Source of the DNA: Pisaster brevispinus
Taxonomy: Eukaryota; Echinodermata; Asteroidea; Forcipulatida; Asteriidae
Assembly: GCA_023634235.1 (NCBI GenBank)
Contig: JAMKCF010000009.1
Location: 124,001 to 188,000, forward strand
Direction: 5' to 3'
Length of the DNA: 64,000 nucleotides
Position 1 is the stretch's first letter; each line of letters starts with the position of its first letter. Shown piece by piece: positions 41,401 through 55,081 of this stretch. Under the pieces are notes generated by a model, which saw only the letters and a list, made by a program, of their open reading frames with translations, made no database searches and was not told where the DNA came from. The position numbers and the translations under genes are program-made.

Positions 41401-44400
41401 AGTTTAAAAGGAGAAATGACATACACAGAAATGTTCACTTTTAAATGTTATGTCTATATGAATGTGTTTGAGCTGTACATCAATGTACACTTTATTGTGC
41501 AGGGAGAGTCTATAATGGTCTACATGCATGAGTTTAGCCGGTAACCATATAAATTTATTGGTACCTATCATACCAAGACAAAATTCAGCACAGATGGACA
41601 CATGTCACCAAGACATCACCCAGTCCTTAACAGTAATTGTGCCAAGAAGCAATTTCACACTCTGATAAACACGTCACCTTCAATGTCACAAATCTGACTG
41701 TGTGGGGGGAGAGAGAGAGAGATTTCCTATTCAGACAACTTTCCACTTCAATGCTAGAATTCATCTTAAAGAAACAAATACTGAAATTGAATTCTATAAA
41801 TATACCTCCTCTTTGTCACCTGCTGAGGTGGTGGTGGTCTCTGTACTATTATTTTGGCTCTCCATGCTAGTATTTACAGTGTGCAGTGACCGCAAAAGTT
41901 CATTTTTAAGGGGGAGAAATATGGTGAATTGAGTGAAGTTACATGTATCAGAACAAAGGATCACGTTTGCAGCACTTAAACTTCACTTTTATAATGCTCC
42001 TATTTATACAAAGCTAACTAAATGGACTATTTACAATTCAATTCTATTCAATGGCATGGTGATAAAAGCAGCTCACATCTCTGTGGCTGGCTGCCGATAA
42101 AATCGAATAATAAGTTTGCATTTCTCTTCCACTTTCCACTTTTTGAGCAAAATAATTGATCATAAATGTTTATTATATATGGTTCCCTTCGATAAATTTT
42201 GTGGTGGTAGGCCTACAGTCTGGTACAATATGTAAAACATTGTTTACCACACACAGAAAAACATTTAACTTTGATTGAAAATGGTGAAAAAATGATCAAT
42301 TCTGATAAGTTTCTACTCCATCACTAAAGGGCATTCTGTCTCACAAGCATGACCCCGCCCCCCAAATGTCAAAATAACATAAACATACCTCTGATGTCTT
42401 GTAGAGTTTTTCTTGGGTCCACTTCAGTCAGCACTGAATATGGTCGTATGGAATTTCAAGAACTACGAGAGAAGAAAAAAAGAAGAGAAAACAAATTCTT
42501 AAAAATTTATGAAATGTTGTTTACAGTTTTTTTTAATAACTATCAACCCAGGTTGCCGGTTGTTGTGGCAGTTCCTTCTTACATAAGCTACAGTCTCCCG
42601 AGTCTGTTCATATTCAACAAGAACACTGATAATAAGCAAAACACGATGTAAAAAATACAGGGGATGGAATCATTGGCCCAACAAGCTCAGAAAACCGTTC
42701 CTTGCCAATCTCCTCTTCTTTATGATACCATCTACGGAGCATCATCCTGATGCAGCCAACTTGTGAAATTCAAATCAGTGTAATGAAACCTAGACAGGAG
42801 AGCAATAAGTCTGATCCCTATTTCTCTAGGATGAGGGTCAGTACCCAGTGTTGCTGATTGCACACAGGGCACATGACAAAGATGATGGATGCATGCTAAA
42901 GGTGTGTGTACATTCAATTCAAAATTACAGGCATAACCATGTAGATACGAAAATTGTAAAGCGGCATAAACAGAAATTTTTAGGGGGGGGCAACAGAGGC
43001 AAAGACATAATTCATAATTGGGGGTGCTATTTTAATGTAAGAAACCATTTATTTGTGTATTTTTCAATCTCATGGGGGTTACAAGGATTCGGGGGGGGGG
43101 GGGGCTCCCACCCCTGCCCCTAGTTTTAGTTGTTTCACTGTCCATGTGTAACCTTAAAGCCTGCACATACACAAATGAGTACATTTTATTGTAGTCCACA
43201 ACAAGCAAATCTCAAGGTTTTACATGTTTCCAAAAAAATGAAGAACACCTAGACTAAAACACTTCCAGAACTAAGATAAGACCATGGAGAAAGGCCCGCT
43301 ATTACCACCTATGTGCACTCTACGCAGACAACATCAACATACCTGAACATAAAGAAAAACCTTGTCAGATCTTATTGTTGGGACCTTTTACATTCCATTC
43401 TTCAGAACAGACAATAAAGACAGCTCACAACTCGTCCACATAGAATTTAGAAACACACCTTGTCCTGCTATGTCCCACAGAGAGAACAAAAAAAACAAAA
43501 AACTCTGACCTCCATTAAACAAAATCTCTGGGCAATAAATCTAGCCTTTCTTATTACTGAGAACATGTTAAAGGGATAGTACAGCTTTGGTATTTGGAAG
43601 AGTTTTTGAAGTTTACCCACATCTTCTAGTTTCCTCTGAAAACCTCATCAGAAACAAGCTGGTGATCCTGTTTCAATGAAAACAATGAAATACAGGGACT
43701 TCAGTTTTGTCAGGAATTTTGTGTATAATTATATCGGGCTGTGCATTGATATTAGCCTTATTTTGATTAATTTTAAACGCATTTTCTTAATCAATGAAAT
43801 AAAAAAAATTCTAAATGGATGGTACTGTTACATGTACATGTATGAACTTACAATCAGTGAGTTTACAAATTGAAATGAATAACTGGAGTTTTGTCTGTAA
43901 GGTTTCAATGCTGACTGCTGAGTAATTGTACATAACCAGGCATTTCCACAGTCAAGATTGAATTACAGCAACTGTGGCAGACTAACAAAAAAACTATAAA
44001 AAGCCCTAACCTAGCAGACTTCCTTCACATGACACCGTTATCAAATTTACACTCATTCCACTTACTAACTTCATAAATTTGGTTGACCTCCAAATAGGTC
44101 TCTTGGGGATTTCATTTTGGAATGACTGCTAGAACGTTTGTTCCTGTAAAACTCACTGTTATTGTTAATGCATCCTCTGTCCAAAAGTTTGACCAATAAA
44201 ACTTTCCACGCTGTTCTGCAATCACTGCACTGTGTGAATGGCTAGCATAGAGCAAGGAGGTACCTTCTCATGCATTTCATTTGTAATTGGATTTCAGGAA
44301 ACAATTTTCTTAGTACATGCACAGATTTTTTATTACGGATGTAATTCCCTTAAAATTGCACATGGAAAAATACCACAAAGCATGAACTGCAAAAGTAGTC

Positions 44401-44840
44401 TGTACATTGAACAAATTGTTGCGTGCCTGGAAGAAGGAAGTAAGGCTCTACGCTCTTCTTCCGGGCACAGAAAGTACCCTTTTCCAGTAACAGAAGGCTG
44501 AAGCAATAAAATGGCTCCTGGCATTATTCTCTCTAGTAGACATAGGCATTTGCCCGTGGTCTCCTCATAAAATTGGCATTATTACATTTTTAAAACTAGA
44601 ACTACCCCAAAAGACATGTTTTCTCATTCCCATGCAGAATTTAACCTTCCTATAATGACTTATGAACAGCAGAAAACCAATTAAACTTTCACACTCAGTG
44701 TTCTTGAAACACAATTTTGCACATGAATTCATAATTTTAAGACAAGCTACATTTATATTGAGTTCAACTTGATTCTGCAAACTGTACAGCTCCGAATGCT
44801 ACATGCTGTGGGGCAATCTGATAGTTAGTAACTAGATTAG
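38500..44840. other. About 6.3 kb without a recognisable gene
   Basis: Nothing supportable beyond G-tracts (about 40,069-40,078 and 43,091-43,102), a (GA)n tract at 41,708 and many TACATGTA palindromes. Confidence 0.5.
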
Positions 44841-44844
44841 TAAC

Positions 44845-45445
44845 TAGACTCCTCAGGGCAACCCAATATGACCATCAAGGCAATATAACCAAGCAAGCTC
44901 AACATGCACATACTCTTTGCCTCAATCAGACCATAGAGAAAGGTCCTTTCTCTATGATCAGACAACCCATGTACCAGGCAATCAGCATACAGGCAATCAG
45001 CATACTCTACCACTCGGGCAATCATCAACTTAGTGGACTCCTAGAGGAACAGAGGCAATATAACATTGAGGTCTGCTGTGAATGTGATGACTGTGGACTT
45101 CTGAGACAAAAAGTTCAGCAGCATGGCCAATTATCAATCAGAAAAAATTATGGGGCAAGGTAATCAGTAACGCTGTCACTGCATGCTCCACCATAAGGAG
45201 AGAGACCCAGCAAGTAATACATATCGTTGAGGTCCATCATCATACAGTGGACCCCAGTTCAGAGGCAATTTAACATCAAGGTCCACTATCATGCAGTGGA
45301 CTCCAGGGGAAGTCAATATGATTCCCAGACAACATGTAACATTGTGGCCCATCATCATGCAGTGAACTCCAGAGGAGCAGCCAAATATGATCCAGGCAAT
45401 AACATCATGAAGGACTCCAGTGACGACCAGCATTACCCATCAGGC
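44845..45445. repeat. Degenerate tandem repeat, 48-66 bp units
   Basis: Blocks of the type AGTGGACTCCAG-AGGCAAT-ATAACAT-AAGGTCCA-ATCATG recur at irregular 48-66 bp spacing. They are best preserved at 45,235-45,420 and older toward 44,850. Confidence 0.55.
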
Positions 45446-47590
45446 AATGGAACAGCAAGGTCTGCATTTTTTTCACTTCAGTAGACCTCAAGATCTCTCA
45501 ATAAGGCCAGGATTAACACCTGCAAATATTATACTCCAACTAATGTAATTTACCAAACAATGTACATACTTGTTCACGTCACTGTTAATCCATTGATGTA
45601 AATTTAGCATACAGGCCCTAACATGTAACATTTTATTTTGTTGCTTGTCTTTTCTTGAATCTCCTTTTTAAATCTTAACCTTTGAACCATGGAACCCTTT
45701 CAAATCCTGCTTGCAAATTGCAACTAATTTCTAGGGACTTTTTAAGGTACATACTGCTCATTGGTAACCCTTAGGAATACACCTGTCACTCACCGGCATT
45801 TTTCACTCATGCTCTCAATCCAAGTATCAAATAAATTGACACTAATAATCACAATTTATATAAAACATTTCATCAAACAGGGTAAGTTTTATAACATATT
45901 TTACAACTACTTAACAGCTCCCTGTAGAATGCAGTGGGCCCAATATTCCATCACAAATCAACAATTTGGCATGTGAATGTAAATAACCTATGTTGAAAGC
46001 TCTACCCTAAGGGAATGGTCCATAATGCCCCAGTGTGACCAAACAAAAACCCTCAGAAATTTCCAGGTACAGAAAAGGGACTGTGTTGGGCCTTGCCCCC
46101 TCGCCACTTTTCAGGACTCTAGCAGAACAGACATGAGATCACAATGGGGAAAATATTACAACAGACAAGATCTTAAAGGAGAAGTTGTGCAGAGACTGGA
46201 AACCCAAGACTGAATTTAGAACCAATTGCCGATGACTGGGGCTGTAAAATGACTCCCTCTAAGATGACATGAGTATGCTGCCGGAGCCCCTGTTGAGTTT
46301 ACCCAAGTTTGATTGCCTTGCAAGACATCCTCTGCCTTCAGGACAATCCTGTTTGGATTGGTTCGTCTTGCCCTCCAAGTCCAACATGTATTTTTAACTC
46401 GGCTAGTAATGTCCTCAAAAACAGGAAATTGTGGGTCTTAAGGTCTCAACTTCCTACATGTACTACTACACTAGAGTCTTCAAGTTTCAGTTGTCACAAC
46501 GAACCCCCAGCAAGCAATGGTGGAGTTTCACCTTGGCGCCAACTCAATATCATCTATGATAGTGACGCCCATCAACGCCAGGCCCTGAACAAAATGTACA
46601 GTACGTGCACATGTACAAATATTTTTTGTATCCAGCTGCATTTTACCATTTCCAAGTTTAGAACATACAGCAATGATGGACATGTTTTAGTAACACGTCC
46701 AAAATTGGACATTGGGCAATTCATGTCATGTATGATTTTTAGGATCTGTGGTATTTGCTTGACAAGTCAGTCAGGATTCACCAACTCCATTATCATCACT
46801 GCATCATAACAACATAGCAGTCAAAACCCCAATCCCCTTTAAGAAGAGTTTACTTCCTTTCACAGGAATTCACCAAGAATGCCCCAAGAAAAGTAGATCT
46901 AAAAGGATCAGGCAATTTACACTTTGCAGCTTAAGAAGTCACAGCTGATATGACACACACTCTAAACATAGTTACAACGTAACCAAGGAACAAGCTGCTC
47001 AGAAAAATCACAACAACTTTGACAGTCCCAGATAATCTCATAACCCTTCACCAAGGTTAGGATGAAGTTAAAGATCTAGAGAGGAGCACTTGTTTACATT
47101 CATGTGAAAAACTCATGAACCCTCTTGGAATCAACATTCAGATACACCATGTAAGGCAACAGGTTAAAACGTCAGCAGAAAGTTTTGCAAGCATGATAGG
47201 CTTACTTCATGGGGACCATGGAGGCAATTGGCCATAATTCTTCACCCGTGAGGGTGCTTTCAACAGTGAATTCTCTCGCATTACAATTTACACTTTTATC
47301 TTTTATTGACTGCCTATATGTTATTTTCTGGTATCAAGGAGTGAGTGTAATATAATAGTAATATAATAACAACAGCTAGACATTGAGTTTTAGTGCATCA
47401 CAAAAACAAGGTGTTCGTGAGATATCCCATCAAATTATGATAGAATGAGAATGGTGACAACATTTCTCCTTATTAACCCAATGTGTGGTTCAGGAGTAAG
47501 ATTTTTTGTCCAATTTAAAACTTCAACTTCCGGTTTGAACTGGAAGACAAAGTCAAATGAAATATGAGTTATGCAACAGAGAAGAGCTCT

Positions 47591-47646
47591 GTGGAAAAAG
47601 AAGAAAAAGAAGAAGAAGATGAAGAAGAAGAAGATGGAGAAGAAAA
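47591..47646. repeat. GAA-rich microsatellite
   Basis: A purine-only tract of AAGAAGAAG units on the plus strand. Phe- and Ser-rich minus-strand frames here come from this repeat. Confidence 0.85.
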
Positions 47647-47784
47647 AACCCCAACAGAACAATAACAAGAGGTGTTTGTGCACATGTTGCACGAACACCT
47701 AATTACAAAAACGTTTGTTTTTACTTTGTTTTCCATAATGTAAATTTGGTTCACACACGCCCTCAGGCAGTCAAAGATACTGTG

Positions 47785-47912
47785 AATTGCCTCCATGCCC
47801 CTGGTCAATGCCTTGGTGCCCTAAGTTCAAATGTTCCAGTAGAACTTTAAATTTCCTTCATAGAGGTGCCCTTTAATGAGGGAAAATTGCCTTGCCCTTA
47901 AAAGAACGAAGT
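47785..47912. repeat. Single dispersed monomer of the 103-bp satellite
   Basis: Contains TTGCCTCCATGCCCCTGGTC, TGCCTTGGTGCCC, CCAGTAGAA, TTTCCTTCATAGAG and ends TTGCCCTTAAAAGAAC, in the same order and with the same end as the array at 49,643-50,431. It looks like the dispersed element from which the array grew. Confidence 0.7.
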
Positions 47913-48073
47913 ATCACAGGCGTGATTAATGTTGCTTTCAACCATTGTTTTGGAAACAAATTCAAAGTACCTGTAGATTTAAGAGCTGGTATGGGCTCCT
48001 TTGTAAACAAATTCAAAAGCTCAAAAGAGTACCCTCATTGGAGATAAAAGAATGCACATCACTCTCTCTTTAG

Positions 48074-48266
48074 GCATGATATTCGGGCCTTGGGAAAAAA
48101 GTAGGAAAATTTTTTTGAGCAGAAGGGCTCACCTACATACATGTATGGTGTAGGCTTTACTATACTTTCAAGGCTATTTTTTAAATCAAAATTTTTCTGG
48201 TTTTACCCCGAATGCAAAAAAAAAAAAAAAAAAAATGGAAATCAGACAGTAGGAAGAATATCATGC
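48074..48266. mobile_element. Miniature element family B, copy 2
   Basis: A 193-bp unit with inverted ends GCATGATATTC / GAATATCATGC and an internal A-tract. It is related to 16,065-16,258. Confidence 0.6.
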
Positions 48267-49642
48267 TTGTTTCCTGTGCTTAGAACACTCCCATATTGTG
48301 TGTTTCACTTATTTGTCCTCATCTAGTTAGACCTACATGTGTGTAAAGTGTACTGCTGTACCTGCAGGATCTTAATCACTTCAATTACAAAAACATCATT
48401 TCAGCCACTTGAATCTCGCTCTGGTTTACAATTAACCAGGTAAGGGAAGTTTTTCAATGAAAGTTGACAATTTCTTCTTCCTTTGCAACTAATTTTGAGT
48501 CACACCCATCTTTAATGCGCATAGTGTGCATACTCAAATGGTTCAACTTGAAACATATCCTGCTTCTGTCTCGTAAAATAACAGTTGAATGCGTCCACAG
48601 TTACTAATTTTAGAAAAACCATGTTCCATTGAGTCCAACATGGCCAGACATTTGCACTTTTCAGACTGCACTTAGAACCGTGTAATTCCCAAAGCATTTC
48701 CTCGTACTATAATTGGGAGAATCATGAAGCAATGGGGAGAGTGTAAATCTTTCGAATTTGTTTAATTTTCTTCTTTTTTTACTGTACATGTATTTTGTTT
48801 TGGGGATTAAGAGAGGACTGCTGAAACTGCTCCCTCTAACACCAATTCTAGGTCAAATTATAATTAGTGAATCATGCAAGGTCATTGCTCAAAATATGTC
48901 CACTGGACTCTGGCCGAGTCCAGAACAAGGACAAGTAAATTTAACATTAGGCCAGCTGTGTCGTGTTTTTCTCCAACAAACACAAATGCATACCTTAAAA
49001 GTTTGCTAGTTTATTAGTTTTCAAACTCAATATCAACCCGAAAGTATAGCAAGTCTTGCAAAGGTGCACATGTATTTCCAGTCCGGTGAAAGGTCTGAGA
49101 CAAGCACTGATGTCTACTGAAGATTTTCTTGAATTTTGAGCTTTGACAAAGATGGCCAAACATCTACAAATCTCTTGACATTCTCATCCACTTCACAGGG
49201 ACAGTTCTTATCAACACTTTTCAACAAATTTGACCTGCATGTATTTATGATGAAGCTGTTCGAAACGTAAACTTCCACAACCAGAATTCCCTTGAAGCAG
49301 ACCCAAAGATCAATTGCTTCGTTAAACATGGCATTCTTGCCATGGTCCTAGACATAACAAATCATTTTTCCAGGTCAACCATGTATTGAATGTCACCATA
49401 ACAAGCAGGTTTGTTTGGTGGGCTGATTTAAGGGAGTCACTAAGTGTGGTTTGTAATTCTACCTCTATTGTCTCCTCATGTCCATGATGCGTTTAATCTA
49501 AAACTGTATAATCTAAAACATTATCGTAGGCATCATACATGTCCATCACAGAAGGGCAACTCTGTGAGGGAATTTCAATTTTCTACAAGAACATTTCAAG
49601 GGACACCATGACAATGACCAGTGGCATGAAGGCAATCAACTC

Positions 49643-50431
49643 TGTTGCCTCCATGCAACTGGTCATTTCCTTCATAGAGATGCCTTTTGCTAAGGAAGAA
49701 CTGCAATTGCCTCCATGCCCCTGCTCATTGCCTTGGTACCCCTATCAATCCTCCAGTAGAAACTTAGATTTCCTTCATAGAGATGCATTTTACTAAGGAA
49801 GAACTGCTATTGCCTCCATGCCCCTGCTCATTGCCTTGGTGCCCCTATCAATTATCCGGTAGAAACTTAGATTTCCTTCATAGAGATGCCTTTTTCTAAG
49901 GAAGAACTGCAATTGCCTCCATGCCCCTGCTCATTGCCTTGGTACCCCTATCAATCATCCGGTAGAAACTTAAATTTCCTTCATAGAGATGCCTTTTGCT
50001 AAGGAAGAACTGCAATTGCCTCCATGCCCCTGCTCATTGCCTTGGTACCCCTATCAATCCTCCAGTAGAAACTTAGATTTCCTTCACAGAGATGCATTTT
50101 ACTAAGGAAGAACTGCTATTGCCTCCATGCCCCTGCTCATTGCCTTGGTGCCCCTATCAATTATCCGGTAGAAACTTAGATTTCCTTCATAGAGATGCCT
50201 TTTTCTAAGGAAGAACTGCTATTCCCTCCATGCCCCTGCTCATTGCCTTGGTACCCCTATCAATCCTCCAGTAGAAAGTTAGATTTCCTTCATAGAGATG
50301 CCCTTTACTAAGGAAGAACTGCAATTGCCTCCATGCCCCTGCTCATTGCCTCAGTGTCCCTATCAATCCCCCAGTAGAAATTAAAATTTCCTTCATAGAG
50401 ATGCATTTTACTAAGGAAGAACTGCCTTGCC
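49643..50431. repeat. 103-bp satellite in 309-bp higher-order units
   Basis: The landmark GCCTCCATGCCCCTGCTC starts at 49,709, 49,812, 49,915, 50,018, 50,121, 50,224 (one base changed) and 50,327: exactly 103 bp apart each time. A shortened unit precedes and the array ends TTGCCCTTAAAAGAAC. Unit 1 resembles unit 4 and unit 2 resembles unit 5 at diagnostic sites (CCTCCAG versus TTATCCGG; GGTACC versus GGTGCC), giving a three-unit higher-order period. Confidence 0.92.
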
Positions 50432-53400
50432 CTTAAAAGAACAGAGTACATGTACATCAGGGTTGTACAATGTACTTCTAACTTGCCACAATTGTTTGTA
50501 CAACATGTACAGTGACAGCAACATATAGGTCTACATTAGAAATTTATGCACTCTATTTTGATCAAGATTACGTACGCTAAAAAGAGGAAAATATATTAAT
50601 AACAATATGAAAAATCCATTTAATGCAATTGCCAAGGTCAAGAGCATGTGAGTCATATCATGGTCACGCTAAGTGTACAGGACTACAGGTACATACCGTT
50701 TATATTGTACACTTGCCTACGTGCACTACATGTTCAACTGTGACAATACATGCATGATACATTATCATGTTCATCAACTGTACAGCATAGACAGGCACAC
50801 TGACAGTGACATGTTCAAATGAAGAGAGCGATCGTATGATAATACCGTGACTTGTTATGATTGGGTTCACATAACACACACTTCACAGGATGCTTAACTG
50901 CAAACTGTTAAAATGTGAAATTAATACATGCAAAATTATACCACATTTTCAGAACTTCTTCACATGAATTGCAACAATTCGCATGCAAGTACATGTATTG
51001 TTAGTGGACAAGGCAGTGTGATGAGATTATCTTTTAAAACTACATGTATGATGTATAACCCCCAAAAATCAATAGCCATACCAAGTACACGCACAGCTGC
51101 CCACGGAGGTTGTTTTCCGGAAGATGACAACTGTATTATGTATGTGAACTAATTATCTCTACATGTATAATGATCTGGTGATAGTTCACAACACACGTCT
51201 ACTGCTGAAGTGAGGCCCTATAAATAATTACAATTCGTACTATATTTTTAACCTTGGCAACTTTTCCAGATTACTTACTGTTATATTTAGAATTGCTGCT
51301 TGAGCCAAGAGGAAATCCCCCATTCAGTGAATGTCCGTTTGCTTTGACTGTACAACTGGTTCACCAGCACCGGCAGTTATCGTCTGAATGGATAGTGTCT
51401 CATTCCTTTGCGGCTTGGCTTCAGGTCAAAAGGAAATCCCATAGAAAAGAAAAACCATAAGATCCGTGGCGTTGTATATTTTTCCTTGATGTCCCGTCCT
51501 CGTTGAGACTAATCTATCATTGATTCACAGCAATTAATATGTGCGGCCAATTCAATTTAATGACATGTTAAGTACAGAGGAGCACATGTACAGCACGCAC
51601 TGCAGGTTGCACATACATTCTACTGACGGCCAATTCCTCTTCTCTCATATGAGGGAGGGGTGAGCGAGTCGTTGTGGGCACAATGACTGTACCTAAACTG
51701 GTTATTTCCTTCTACGCCTACAGGGAACAAGACCATTGCAGTCTTCATGAATAACCTTTTTTCTGTGTACATGTATGTAGAGAGAGCCTGACTATACTGT
51801 ACAGTCATCGGTAGTGTGGGTGGTTGAGCACTGTGTTAGAATGGCTAGGGAATTAGAATTCCTGTCATGTGGTTAACCAACATAAAAGGCATGTCACCTC
51901 CATGAGAGTAATATGAAAAGGTACTGTAGCGTAGATCATGGAACACTCTACATGGATCAAAGAATATTTTAATGAGAGGTTGACGCTCTCTGCATAATGC
52001 ACTGAGCTTAACAATAACATGAACGACCTAGTGGTGGCATACCATGAAATCACTGCTGTGAACCAGGGGATCCTACACCTGTGGTAGAACTTTCACTTTG
52101 GTTGCATGAGTACTTCACTAGTTTATAATAGGAAATCATCAATGCATTTATCTCCACCACAAATCTTGACAGCTGACTTCCGGCAAGTATACTGGTAACA
52201 CAATGAGACTCTGTTATTTCAATGACAAAGTGCCAAGTTAACAGCGGGGGCTCGTTCTCCACAAGATACAGTAGAGTGTACATGAGTAATGTTAGATCCC
52301 AAACATCACATATAGTACTGAACACTACACCCCAGTCACGCTACCGTTTCATGAAATTAATATCCAAAGATATAATGCAGGACAATTTAGTTTTTAGTTT
52401 CACAATCTATCGCTTCCATATGAAAACCTGTCAGTGTTCACACGTCAATGGGTGGGAAATGATCCCCGATCACAAAAGAAGGAAACAATTGTCGCATACA
52501 ATGAGAGTTCAATAACAAGTCTGTGTTTGACATTGACATCACAATTTCTGAAATTGTCATAACAACATTTTTACTTGAGGTCAAACTATTTTAGGAAAAG
52601 AAAACAGTGTATTTCTTTTTGACTGCACAACTGCGAATTAACAATTGTCGTTTCCGACAAAATCTTCTAACTTCAAAATCAAAACAGAAACCTTCCTTTT
52701 TGGGGGGAGGAAGTGTTGGATATAAAAACATGTGCCTTCTGCCTGGTGTGGTTTGTAACCTACATTTACACTGTACATGTAAATTAACCTGTTTTTATTC
52801 AAAAACAACTTCGGGGTGAAATCTTATAGGAGGTAGGCACACCCTCTTTTTTTCTTAATAATGGCATTTCTACCTTTTAGAACCCCCTGAAATTATAGGT
52901 TTCAATGACTTTTGGAGAGTGCAAGAGAAGTAGATCAAGTAACATCATCTTTTCTATATCTTGAGAAAATAACAACTGTGTTTGTTTTGGGGTTTTTAGC
53001 CTGCCAGACATAAAAAAAGACTGAATTCAGAAAACAGTCAGAAATGTCTCAACCCTGTAACTTTAAAACATCCAAGTAAATTACTTGACTGAGACCTTTA
53101 GAATGAAGCAAAGAAGAAGAAAAAATCAACTGAAAATAATAAATTGTAAAATGTCAAGGGGATCAACCAATTTACACAACACCTTTTCAGTTGAACAGTC
53201 TAAAAATTAATTTGTCCCAATTAAAACCCCAAGTTCTAAAATGTACCAACCGGCCATGTAACGTGTATTTATAAAATCCCAGCTCTGTTTTCATTAAATG
53301 CTTACCACAGTTGGGTACCCATGCGGTGACCTGCGTGTTAGTTTCCCCAGAAATTACTCAGACCTTGTGGGATGGCTTCGTTAACTTTGTTCACTTCCCA

Positions 53401-54986
53401 GGCTGGAAGAATTTTGTTCATTTCACTCACGGGTAATTTCAACACAGCGGGAATAAATTCCGTCATGGCATAATCAGTTCTCTTGAAAACTTGGGATTGT
53501 GTTGCAGATGCTCACAGTATTAGAGTACATGATGGGATGCTAACAAATTGAAAACAAAACCACAGTGGACTGTGGTGGATGGATATAATTATATTGATTG
53601 TTTTTCCACCAATCAATTAATCCCAGTCAATTGCACATACCTCCTGCATTCCATACTCAAAGCTGTTAATAAGAACGTACAATTTACACTGGTGAACTGC
53701 ATTAGAACATGAATGTTCATGTAAATGATATTGTGAGAATTTGCAAGTTCATAATTACTGAACCAAATGTATTGAACTTTGTGTAGGCTACATCTAAATA
53801 GGAAATTAAGCTTGCTTACAAATAAACAAGCATTAAGTTTACATAGTACATCATAAACTCCTACCCAATAAAATTTGACACAATGGTATCACAGTTTGAG
53901 GTTAATTTATGGTATCTCAAGTTGAAGTTCATCAATAGTTGTTCCAATAAACAGGTCACTTTTTAAGATGAATGCAGAAATTTTAGGAGAATGAACTGGT
54001 AAAATCTCTGTCTGCAAGACATAACAAACTAGTTTGAAGCTTTCTAATATTTGTAATTTCAAATGGAAAGGCTCTTTAAAAAAAATAAATAAATAAAAAT
54101 GGCCTTGCCTATTTTGCTTCCCTCCCTACCCTCTTGCTCCTTTCCAAAAATGAAATTCCAAGCCTGTAGTGAAATGTTTGGGCATTGTCATTTCTCTACG
54201 GTTGGAGACAGTGATTTCCTCTGTTTTTTTCCCAAACAGTACAAAAAGTTTCCTTTTTAACTGCCTGCGTCTCTGCAGGCAGCCCTTCTGCTCAGGTTCT
54301 AACGGCCCATTACCCACTCTCTACAGTTTATCCCTGGCAGCCCAATCATGTTCCCAGTAACTCTTTTTAGCAAAGTTGTTTTGACTGGTATTCTGTCTTG
54401 CACATTGTGTTATGTTTATTGCCTCATTAGGCTGCTGAATAAACTATCCAGTCCCTGCCAACAATGGGGACAGTTATATGCAAATTAGCCTGATAACCTG
54501 GGTGGGTCACTGACACACCATACAGTCGACTTGTTTTTTAGGTTAAATTCCTTTCAAGTGATGGACAATAACTTACACATAGATCCTTGTTGTTTGATTG
54601 GTGGAACCTGTGTCACGTGTCATCCTTTGCCGTCATTTTGCTATTTATTTACTGCTGCCAAGTTGGACTGTCTAAACCATCGTATATGGAAATAAATATA
54701 CATGTAGGACGATGTGTATTGAATTTTTAAGCTTAATTCTCTGCATCGCTCCCAAAACAATCATCCAGCTCAATCTTCCAAATGAGGCAGGATGGTGTCA
54801 CGGAGGGCAAGGTTGGTGTCTACATGGAGTCCTCTACATTTAAAATAATTTTTGAAGAGCTTTCAGAGTGTGTGGTGGATGAGTTTCCACAAGTTTTCTG
54901 TTTTGTATTTTTTTGCAGAAAATGTTCAATAGATGACAAGGATCTATGAGTGAGTTGCATAAAACACACACTATAATTTCATTTGT
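50432..54986. other. About 4.5 kb without a recognisable gene
   Basis: No supported exon. It holds repeat family A copy 2 (52,828-53,061), TACATGTA palindromes and moderately GC-richer non-coding sequence near 51,070-51,470. Confidence 0.5.
52828..53061. repeat. Dispersed repeat family A, copy 2
   Basis: Diverged counterpart of 1,727-1,925, in the same orientation. See that entry for shared blocks. Confidence 0.55.
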
Positions 54987-55081
54987 GGATTAGCGCAGAA
55001 TATACACCCTTGGTGAAATCTGGTTTTTCCTTATAGTCCAGATTTCACATCATGATTATATTCTGCAGCAGTGCATAATCC
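54987..55081. mobile_element. Near-palindromic foldback, 95 bp
   Basis: Outer arms GGATTA-GCAGAATATA / TATATTCTGC-TAATCC and an inner 11-bp arm pair TGAAATCTGG-type / CCAGATTTCA with a 14-base loop. It resembles a miniature foldback element. Confidence 0.6.

Noticed and set aside
46309..46809. The longest open frame, 166 codons on the plus strand
   Set aside because: No domain, no splice context, and a composition rich in Ser, Thr, Cys and Ile as expected for random AT-rich DNA. No homology recognised.
47435..47808. Phe- and Ser-rich minus-strand frames
   Set aside because: They are produced by the GAA-type microsatellite.
48372..48441. Small plus-strand exon (CATTTCAG acceptor, CAG/GTAAGG donor), a possible upstream exon of the 58.4-kb gene
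   Set aside because: Only about 35 bp, with no reading that can be tied to the terminal exon. Such site pairs are frequent by chance.
49643..50431. CRISPR array
   Set aside because: Units are contiguous 103-bp near-identical repeats without unique spacers, in a eukaryotic genome. It is a satellite.
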